38,018 nucleotides of DNA from an archaeon (GTDB lineage: Archaea; Nanobdellota; Nanobdellia; Woesearchaeales; GW2011-AR9), in contig JAUYKZ010000004.1 of NCBI GenBank assembly GCA_030704845.1, positions 1 to 38,018 of the forward strand, given 5' to 3'. The notes below the pieces were generated by a model, which was not told the origin of the DNA, searched no databases, and worked only from the letters and a program-made list of their open reading frames with translations. A program made the position numbers and the translations under genes. Shown here in pieces: positions 32,150-38,018 of this stretch (positions within the stretch are counted from its first letter, which is position 1; the number at the start of each line of letters is the position of its first letter).

Positions 32150-32512
32150 ATGCTTAGTATTGATGATATTGTCAGATTATATTATGAAGATGTTTCTATA
32201 GAATTCCTAAAACGCCGTTCAAATGGCATAATGGGGGAATGGGATTATCCGCGAGTATTGATTTATGAAAATAACTTAAGATCTGAAGAAGAACGAGATA
32301 TCACCTTACTCCATGAATTTATCCATGCCAGAGATGAAGTAATTAGAGGAATAGATCAAAAAATGGGCGAGATGGATGAATACGGATGTACCAATTATGA
32401 AGAAGTAGAAAAAGAAGCTTTTGAAACTTACCAAAATGCTCCAGAAGTTTTAGTATTACTTAAAGAATTATACAATATCAAATCACAAAGCAAACCTTTA
32501 AAAACGTTATAA
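32150..32512 (+). CDS. Small HExxH protein (ImmA/IrrE-like)
   Basis: 120 residues with an HEFIH motif (H55, E56, H59) in TLLHEFIHARDEV, and an acidic EKEAFETY segment downstream that could give the third ligand. Size and layout resemble ImmA/IrrE-type minimal metallopeptidases, but this is not firm. No HTH partner is adjacent. The SRP RNA promoter overlaps its 3' end. Confidence 0.55.
   Translation: MLSIDDIVRLYYEDVSIEFLKRRSNGIMGEWDYPRVLIYENNLRSEEERDITLLHEFIHARDEVIRGIDQKMGEMDEYGCTNYEEVEKEAFETYQNAPEVLVLLKELYNIKSQSKPLKTL
32492..32505 (+). promoter_or_regulatory. Promoter of SRP RNA
   Basis: AAACCTTTAAAAAC has the BRE/TATA shape. It lies about 25 bases before the 5' end of the SRP RNA and inside the last codons of the preceding gene. 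Confidence 0.5.
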
Positions 32513-32522
32513 ACAATCATTA

Positions 32523-32802
32523 TTTAGAGGGAGAGCTAGGCTGGCGCGCTAGTCCTGCGTTGTTACCGTGAGCGGACTTTACACGGAGCCGAAACCCAAA
32601 GAAGGGCCTATCTTGTTTTATTGGTCCCTGCTGTCTTTGTTGACGGCTTGTCCTCTGGGATGGTCATACTGGGAATCAGGTCAGACCCTGACGGGAGCAG
32701 CCTTAACCTGTATGTTCCTTGTTCAGAGGGTCGCAAGTTTGAGAAGCTGTAGGGAATCACCAGTGAGGCTTGGTTAGTTCGACCGCGGGTGTGCCCCTAA
32801 AC
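32523..32802 (+). ncRNA. ffs: Signal recognition particle RNA (archaeal 7S)
   Basis: The RNA is about 280 bases, far richer in GC than its surroundings. The 5' and 3' ends pair (TTTAG at 32523-32527 with CTAAA at 32797-32801, extended by AGGG with CCC). The Alu-type 5' part has GCTAGGCTGGCGCG and TGTTACC. The SRP54-binding helix 8 is at 32679-32702, with GGTCAG on one side and GGGAGCAGCC on the other, closed by the loop TGAC (URRC type) instead of GGAA. Exact ends are estimated from pairing. It targets nascent membrane and secreted proteins, which are abundant here. Confidence 0.92.
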
Positions 32803-32840
32803 TTTCTGAAAATCGTTTAATAGAAATTTGTTCATAAAGA

Positions 32841-32850
32841 TTTATAAAAA
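32841..32850 (+). promoter_or_regulatory. TATA box of the gene at 32871
   Basis: TTTATAAAAA lies about 25 bases upstream of ATG 32871. Confidence 0.45.
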
Positions 32851-32870
32851 AATCATCTTAAATTAATACT

Positions 32871-33371
32871 ATGAACGAATTAATTCATTATACTTCAAAC
32901 AAGAAATGGAACCAAATTAAACGCGTAGGATATTTACTCCCATTTTCCTCTCCTCAAAACGTCCGTGAAGATATTTCAGATAGAGTTAGAAGAATAGTTG
33001 GATATAAAAAATATGTTGTAGGGATTCAAGCCCCACCGTGTGATAATTGGATTGAATATGGTCTCATTAACTATTTATTAAATCATACCACTGGAGAAGT
33101 AAAATTAAGAGTCCCAATCCTTGAACCAAATAATTGTTTTGTAAGAGACCATGCTCATCTTTCACCGAAAGGAACTGAAGAAAGATATGGGATTAATTTG
33201 TTTAAATTAGCTTGGGAAAAAGAAATAAGTTCTAAGGATAAAAGACTTCTTGAATGCATTGAAGGATACTATGAATCTACAGTGAAACTTGAAGAGTATG
33301 ATGGGGGTTATAATGTACCGGAAATCTGGTTGGATCAGATAACGCCAATCAATCAATTAAATCAGCTATGA
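32871..33371 (+). CDS. Possible ADP-ribosyltransferase-fold protein
   Basis: 166 residues. The start LIHYTSNKKWNQIKRVGYLLP resembles the first motif of DarT-like or DUF4433-like ADP-ribosyltransferases and related NAD-binding toxins (H-Y/F-T-S ... I ... G-x-L-P). The end VPEIWLDQITPINQL resembles their last strand. This is a pattern-level match only; no catalytic Glu can be pinned. There is no signal peptide. It could instead be an unrelated hypothetical protein. It lies alone between SRP RNA and a convergent gene. Confidence 0.45.
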   Translation: MNELIHYTSNKKWNQIKRVGYLLPFSSPQNVREDISDRVRRIVGYKKYVVGIQAPPCDNWIEYGLINYLLNHTTGEVKLRVPILEPNNCFVRDHAHLSPKGTEERYGINLFKLAWEKEISSKDKRLLECIEGYYESTVKLEEYDGGYNVPEIWLDQITPINQLNQL

Positions 33372-33416
33372 TTATAATGTTACTTTAAAAAAATAGAATA
33401 TTAAAAAATTAAAAAT

Positions 33417-34091
33417 CTAAACGCCTTTCAATTGCTGTTCAATTGATTTGACTTTCTCGATTCTCTTATCTAAAATAGCAAGCTTGTCTTTCGCAGCAAC
33501 TTTTTTCTTTTCAAGAAAACTTTCTCGTTTCATTAATTCAGAAATTTTGTTTCTCAATTCGATTTCTTTAGATTGAGTAACACTGAACTCGCCACCTAAA
33601 GATTCCATTTTTCCCGAAAGTTTGTTTCTAGTTGTACGTAATAATCTTAATTCTCTGTTTAAATCAAACAAAGCATCTTTTAACATATCCTGTTCTTTGT
33701 CAACTTTTTTAACAGCATGTTTTTTTGGAGTTATTTTTTTTGTGATTATTTTAGGAGAACTCTTTACTGATGTTTTTGTAATAGATTTTTTTTTCAATTT
33801 TTTTCCCCCAACTGATTTTTTTCTTGTGATTTTTATGATATTTGGTTTTTTATGATTAACTTTTTTCTTCTTTTTTAACGATGAGCGTTTTACTGTTTTT
33901 TTAACAACTATTGATGATCGGATTATTTCATCTATTTTACCACTAGGCCATCTAGTTCTTTCAGAGAGAATTTCTCGAACATCCTTAAGAGACGTGCCTT
34001 CTTTTTGTTCTTTACGAACCCAATCCCTTAACTCCGCCTCGTCATAAGAAACTCTCTTTTTTTTCTTCCAGATAGCACTTAAGATTCTCAA
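33417..34091 (-). CDS. Lys-rich coiled-coil protein with N-terminal helical domain
   Basis: 224 residues. It begins with TTG (34089-34091), supported by GAGGTG five bases upstream; no ATG is available. Residues 15-60 form a small helical domain (ELRDWVRKEQKEGTSLKDV ... WPSGKIDEII). Then comes a very Lys/Ser-rich linker, followed by a coiled coil (about 140-220). It is not recognised; a nucleic-acid or scaffold role is conceivable. It is downstream of, and in the same direction as, the surface-protein run. Confidence 0.6.
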   Translation of the reverse strand: MRILSAIWKKKKRVSYDEAELRDWVRKEQKEGTSLKDVREILSERTRWPSGKIDEIIRSSIVVKKTVKRSSLKKKKKVNHKKPNIIKITRKKSVGGKKLKKKSITKTSVKSSPKIITKKITPKKHAVKKVDKEQDMLKDALFDLNRELRLLRTTRNKLSGKMESLGGEFSVTQSKEIELRNKISELMKRESFLEKKKVAAKDKLAILDKRIEKVKSIEQQLKGV

Positions 34092-34149
34092 TTGCGCACC
34101 TCGTTTTTAACAATAAGTAAATAATTAGGGTTTATAAAACTTCTCTTAT

Positions 34150-35658
34150 TTACCGCTCCATTGACTTTTCTAATTTAGCTTTCGTACTCTTATAAGTTTC
34201 TTCTTTGATATAACCCTTCTTGTATCCTTCCTTTAATAGAGACAATTTCTTCTTAGTTCCCGAATTATCCGTCTGGAAGATCTTTTGGATGATAGTTTTC
34301 CTTTTCACTATAGTCTTTGGTTTAACTACTGTTCTTAATCTAACAATAGTTTTACCTGGACGTAGATTCTTATTTCTCTTATGAACAAAGAATAGAAGAA
34401 CACCGATAATCGCTATTGCTACCAACATCAAAGGTATCGCTAAAACAAACGATGGTCTTTTGGAAATAGAAGTTGCCAAACCAGCTAAAGCCGAGCTATC
34501 CACCGGAAGTTCAACTGAAAATAGTTCTGTAGCCGTTGCAAAGGACCGACCTAAAGGAATTTTTATCGAGATCAAGTATTGACCTTCAGGTAAATTTTCT
34601 GGGAAAACAAATTCTTTAGTAAAAGATGCCTGGCCTTCAATATTTACAGTTTCCTCGCCCTGTAATATCACCCTATTTTCCATGTTTGAGATTGTGTAAA
34701 ATAAAGTAACCTCGCTTGGAGCCTGTCTTTTTAAATCAAAAACGCTAATGGTCGTTCTTAAAATTTCGCCCGGATTTATAGTTTTCTTAGCAACATCAAT
34801 ACTTGAATCGTATAATACTTCTTCTGATTCTACTTCTATAACCACAATAATCCTTCTTTGAATAACTTTCGCACCAGTGTCACCGATTATTTTTATTTCT
34901 CCAGAATAAACATTAGGTACTGCATTTCCAAGGATATTAAAAATAAACGAAATTTCTTTCTCTTCACCACCATTTAGATAAAATTCTAAAGGAGAGATGG
35001 TTAAAATATTTGATAATGGATTAATAATCTCAAACCTCATACCAGCTTTATCATCATTTCTAATCAATATTTTTTTTTCTAGTCGTTTAGATTGTTTCAA
35101 GACAACTTTTGTAATCTCTTCACTTACAAAGAAAGATGCAACTTTAGCAGTTCCGCCACCACCACCACCGCCTCCTCCACCGCCACCGGAAGCTGCGGGA
35201 GTTTCTACTGCAGGTGTTTCTACGACTGACCCATCAATGTTTAATGCGAATGTAATGTTAGTTTGATAATTAGCACATCCCGAATTATCGTTTGTAGTTA
35301 TCAGAATAGTATGTTCTCCTACATTCCCAGCAACAGGAGTAAAACTAATTAAACCACTAGAACTGATATCAAATATAGATGTATTATCCGTGTAAGTTAA
35401 AGTATCGCTGCTGTCGGCATCAGTAGCTATTATTTGTAATGAATAAGCCGTCCCAGAATTAGCTGTCTGATTAGATACAGCCGTAACTGTTGGGGGATGG
35501 TTAATGCAAATAGATGTTGTTCCGACAGAAGCCGCATCTCCCGTTAGAAAGTCTCCAAGAGTTTGACCATCTAACATGAAAATTACGCCTAGGTTTATTA
35601 CCTGTAAAACGATTAAAAGAATACTAAATACTAAAATCAACTCTTTTTTAATCTGCAT
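34150..35658 (-). CDS. Membrane-anchored surface protein with cadherin-like domain
   Basis: 502 residues. A signal-anchor helix (ELILVFSILLIVLQVINLGVIF) is followed by an FLTGDAAS motif (37-44) and a putative-Ig cadherin-like domain (HPPTVTAV ... ATDADSSDTLTYT). A run of 12 Gly, two beta-rich domains, a second membrane helix (FVLAIPLMLVAIAIIGVLLF) and a basic inner tail complete it. The last 35 residues (LSLLKEGYKKGYIKEETYKS) resemble a SHOCT-like module. SD-like AAGGAG directly abuts the ATG. TATA-like TATACTATAAAT is about 25 bases upstream. Confidence 0.75.
   Translation of the reverse strand: MQIKKELILVFSILLIVLQVINLGVIFMLDGQTLGDFLTGDAASVGTTSICINHPPTVTAVSNQTANSGTAYSLQIIATDADSSDTLTYTDNTSIFDISSSGLISFTPVAGNVGEHTILITTNDNSGCANYQTNITFALNIDGSVVETPAVETPAASGGGGGGGGGGGGTAKVASFFVSEEITKVVLKQSKRLEKKILIRNDDKAGMRFEIINPLSNILTISPLEFYLNGGEEKEISFIFNILGNAVPNVYSGEIKIIGDTGAKVIQRRIIVVIEVESEEVLYDSSIDVAKKTINPGEILRTTISVFDLKRQAPSEVTLFYTISNMENRVILQGEETVNIEGQASFTKEFVFPENLPEGQYLISIKIPLGRSFATATELFSVELPVDSSALAGLATSISKRPSFVLAIPLMLVAIAIIGVLLFFVHKRNKNLRPGKTIVRLRTVVKPKTIVKRKTIIQKIFQTDNSGTKKKLSLLKEGYKKGYIKEETYKSTKAKLEKSMER
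35155..35190 (-). repeat. Trinucleotide repeat coding twelve glycines
   Basis: Alternating CCA/CCG/CCT triplets on plus encode 12 Gly in the cadherin-like protein. Same type as the run at 28311. Confidence 0.6.
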
Positions 35659-35729
35659 CTCCTTGAAAGAAAGAATTTATAGTATAAAAAGTTATCATTT
35701 TTGTAAGATTAAAATTGATTCTTAATAGA

Positions 35730-36950
35730 CTATTTGAATATCCCGTCGCCGCGATATTTATCCTTATTTTTATAACGATAACCTACGTAACCAGCTATTA
35801 TTGAGAATAACATAACAATAATAACCCATAAACTGGTATTAGAACCTAACTCACCATTGCTAACTGCTCCGCCGGTAAGCGCATCACTCTTTTTATAACC
35901 ATCCTCGGTTAACATCTCAACATCGAAACTCTGTTTTTTCTGTTCCATTTTGATACTGTTCCAAAAGTTCACTTCCATATCGAAACGGTAAGAGCCTTCA
36001 TCCCTTTCACGAGCATCATAATAATCCTGAACTTTTTCTCTTAACAAACCTTCAATATCAATCGACCTCGTTCTAAATTCATCAATCTGCTGATTATCTT
36101 TCATAACTAAAACATCCACGAAAACATTTTCTAACCGTTTATTCCAATTATTTAGTAATTCCAAGGTATACTCGTTAACTTTATGGGCAATGAAATATTT
36201 ATCAAAATAGGTTATTTCCACTTCTGGTTTACCAACCATCAACATTTTTAAAACTTCAATCTGTTGATCATCATATTTAGTTACAGCTGAAACTTCAAAT
36301 TCTCCAAGTTCAAAAACATCTTTATCAATTTTAGCTCTAAGTAATTTATTTTCAGTTCGATCTAAACTTTCTTCTACGGTTTCTAAAGAATGTTTCTCTT
36401 GTTGTTTATCGTTAACATAAAACACCGTTTGAATTTTATCAATATCTTCCTTCCCAAGATTAGTTACTTCAGAAACAAATTCAATCTCATCATTCATCTC
36501 ATGAAAATTCAATTTAGCTTCAATATATTTATCTGGATAAGGCCCATTAATTCTGATTTTATGTTTTAATACTACCTTAGAAGAAATTACCTTTGGATCA
36601 TTTCCCCTCAATTTTTCTTCCACAACAATAACCGCTATACTCTCGCCGGGAGGAACTACCTCTGGCAGATGAACTTCGAATTCTATCGGCTTGGCTTCAT
36701 CATCTTCACGAAACGTTAAAGTTTTTGTTTTTAATGTGACATATTCGGCCATCTCTCCTTCAAGATAAATATCAGTTGTGAATTCTCTCCCTTCCCCATT
36801 AACAACCCAGAACTCGCTGTTAAGATCTTTAACGTCATCAGAATTAATAATCGTTTTAGCCGGCCTTATTCCTAAAGCACTGACTAGATTAACTGTCAAG
36901 AATATGACCATGATCCAAATCATTATTTTTTTAGTGATGGTTTTATTCAT
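35730..36950 (-). CDS. Secreted surface protein with C-terminal membrane anchor
   Basis: 406 residues: a signal peptide (MIWIMVIFLTVNLVSALG), beta-rich domains with the style of archaeal envelope proteins (FEVHLPEVVPPGESIAVIVV), an ALTGGAVS motif (357-364), then a C-terminal membrane helix (LWVIIVMLFSIIAGYVGY) and a basic tail. I do not know its function. It starts one base after the stop of the LamG-like gene, so the two are in one operon. Confidence 0.7.
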   Translation of the reverse strand: MNKTITKKIMIWIMVIFLTVNLVSALGIRPAKTIINSDDVKDLNSEFWVVNGEGREFTTDIYLEGEMAEYVTLKTKTLTFREDDEAKPIEFEVHLPEVVPPGESIAVIVVEEKLRGNDPKVISSKVVLKHKIRINGPYPDKYIEAKLNFHEMNDEIEFVSEVTNLGKEDIDKIQTVFYVNDKQQEKHSLETVEESLDRTENKLLRAKIDKDVFELGEFEVSAVTKYDDQQIEVLKMLMVGKPEVEITYFDKYFIAHKVNEYTLELLNNWNKRLENVFVDVLVMKDNQQIDEFRTRSIDIEGLLREKVQDYYDARERDEGSYRFDMEVNFWNSIKMEQKKQSFDVEMLTEDGYKKSDALTGGAVSNGELGSNTSLWVIIVMLFSIIAGYVGYRYKNKDKYRGDGIFK

Positions 36951-36951
36951 T

Positions 36952-38018
36952 TTATTCTATCGTGAAAGTTACTGTGGAGGATTTAGCTCCGGCAGGTTCA
37001 TCATCCGGAACAGTAATATTTATCGCTGTTAGGAAATCGTTTTTGATACTTTCCCAGTTTAAATTTATAACATGTGGTGTTGCACTAGAGTCAGACATAT
37101 TTACCCAAGTCATGTTTGAACGACTAATATCAAATCCATCGGTTTCATTGGCTTCAATTCTAAATTGATAATATTCAGATGGGAAAGCTGGAGTGCTGAA
37201 ATAACTTGTGGCAGTTATAGTTACATTTGAAATTATGTTTCCACTATTTTCGGCACTAAAAGGGAACGGATTATTATCAGTGGTATCATTTCGTTCATTT
37301 TGTCCAAGACTACCAAAGGCCACCGTATCAGTCGATATCGTAATTGAAAGCAATGATTGTAAAGTGAAATTCGATACATTAGAGAATTCTCCATAACCAG
37401 TACTATCGTTAGCTCGAATCTTCCAATAATACACGGTATCTACGTTTAATGTTGTTGCTGAATCATAAGTAGTATTGGTAGTTCCTTCTGCTATACTGCT
37501 AACATTAATTTCAACATTATTGAATGCCGAATTATCATCAACAAGAATCTGATACGTTAAAGTATCAATATCTGCATCAACCGAATTATTCCAGATAAAT
37601 GAAGGAGTTCTGTTAGTTATTGCAGAATTGTTTAATGGACTGACTAACTCTGGAACGGTTGGGAGAGTATTTGCAACTAATGCCTGAATCGTTAAATTAT
37701 CACTACACACTTCTATACTATCTTCTATTCCATCGTTTCCGGTAACACATGCTTGCCAGATATCATCAACTGAAGTTTCGTTAAAACTAATTAAATCTGT
37801 TCGGTTGTTGTAAAGATTAATAATTTGTTCATCAGTGAGAGAACGATTTAAAATCATCAGATCATCAATTGATCCGTTAAAAGCGTTACCTCCAACAATA
37901 CCAATTTTTAGGTCATTTGCATTGTTAGAGACTCTATTTCCGGCCAATGGTGCCCCTGCACCACTAGCAACGGAGTTGATGTAACATTCATATTTGCCAG
38001 AAGAATTGCTCCATGTAG
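36952..38018 (-). CDS. LamG/FN3-like surface protein (5' end outside window)
   Basis: The frame is open to the right edge, so the N-terminus is missing. From the edge it reads the last part of a LamG/concanavalin-like domain (SSGKYECYINS ... FNGSIDDLMILNRSLTDEQI), then a Cys-containing link. FN3-like strands (SFIWNNSVDADIDTLTYQILVDD) and a final beta region ending SSTVTFTIE follow. Many NxS/T sites suggest glycosylation. It begins an operon-like run with the gene at 35730. A TTG start at 37947 is not credible, because homologous LamG sequence continues upstream. Confidence 0.75.
   Translation of the reverse strand, partial: TWSNSSGKYECYINSVASGAGAPLAGNRVSNNANDLKIGIVGGNAFNGSIDDLMILNRSLTDEQIINLYNNRTDLISFNETSVDDIWQACVTGNDGIEDSIEVCSDNLTIQALVANTLPTVPELVSPLNNSAITNRTPSFIWNNSVDADIDTLTYQILVDDNSAFNNVEINVSSIAEGTTNTTYDSATTLNVDTVYYWKIRANDSTGYGEFSNVSNFTLQSLLSITISTDTVAFGSLGQNERNDTTDNNPFPFSAENSGNIISNVTITATSYFSTPAFPSEYYQFRIEANETDGFDISRSNMTWVNMSDSSATPHVINLNWESIKNDFLTAINITVPDDEPAGAKSSTVTFTIE

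Noticed and set aside
32568-32777. 69-residue plus-strand frame
   Set aside because: It lies inside the SRP RNA gene, whose conserved helix 8 and end pairing explain the sequence.

Overview
The window is AT-rich archaeal DNA, most likely from a DPANN-type archaeon (Woesearchaeota/Pacearchaeota-like). The evidence is an archaeal-type ribosomal protein L11, an archaeal signal recognition particle RNA, a threonyl-tRNA synthetase with the archaeal D-aminoacyl-tRNA-deacylase-like N-terminal domain, an archaeal topoisomerase I, a Ski2/Mtr4-like helicase, a PGF-pre-PGF surface protein, and archaeal TATA boxes about 25-30 bases upstream of many starts. The lineage below archaea is inferred from gene style only.

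Layout. (1) 1-3390 is accessory DNA. A radical SAM/SPASM gene with its own TATA box lies between two large imperfect palindromes that carry integron attC-type core sites (RYYYAAC ... GTTRRRY), so it looks like a gene cassette. It is followed by non-coding palindromic DNA, a regulator remnant and a nucleotidyltransferase/HEPN pair lying inside a 12-bp inverted repeat. (2) 3493-6223 (minus) is a run of purD, a VKOR-type disulfide enzyme, a DoxX-like membrane protein and a cupredoxin lipoprotein. (3) 6315-9675 (plus) holds adenylate kinase, the helicase and an HExxH protein. (4) 9890-16490 is mixed metabolism: SemiSWEET-like transporter, N-formylglutamate amidohydrolase-like protein, pyrD, a truncated MscL, malic enzyme, a patatin-like protein and a RecA/KaiC-like protein. 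(5) 16457-19450 is a redox/oxygen cluster: a nitroreductase with an in-frame TAG, hemerythrin, a DoxX-like protein and an NDH-2-like flavoprotein. (6) 19454-26240 holds thrS, a PIG-L deacetylase plus glycosyltransferase pair, an HExxH protein, a zinc-finger protein and rpl11. (7) 26411-38018 is dominated by cell-surface proteins on the minus strand (four, the last cut by the window edge), with topA, a small ImmA-like protein, SRP RNA and a possible ADP-ribosyltransferase-fold protein between them.

The most unusual signal is a 93-97 bp element present three times (9735-9827 inverted, 12773-12865, 25843-25939). The copies are identical base for base except for one TATA expansion. Each has 9-bp terminal inverted repeats and two internal hairpins with unrelated stems whose loops are complementary to each other over 7 bases (TTTCGAA/TTCGAAA). 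All copies sit at gene 3' ends, and one supplies the stop codon of a truncated mscL gene. It looks like a small structured mobile or recombination-spread element that may also act as a 3'-end signal. I do not recognise it as a named family.

No CRISPR array, tRNA gene, rRNA gene, transposase or integrase was found. The expected integron integrase, if there is one, would lie outside the window.
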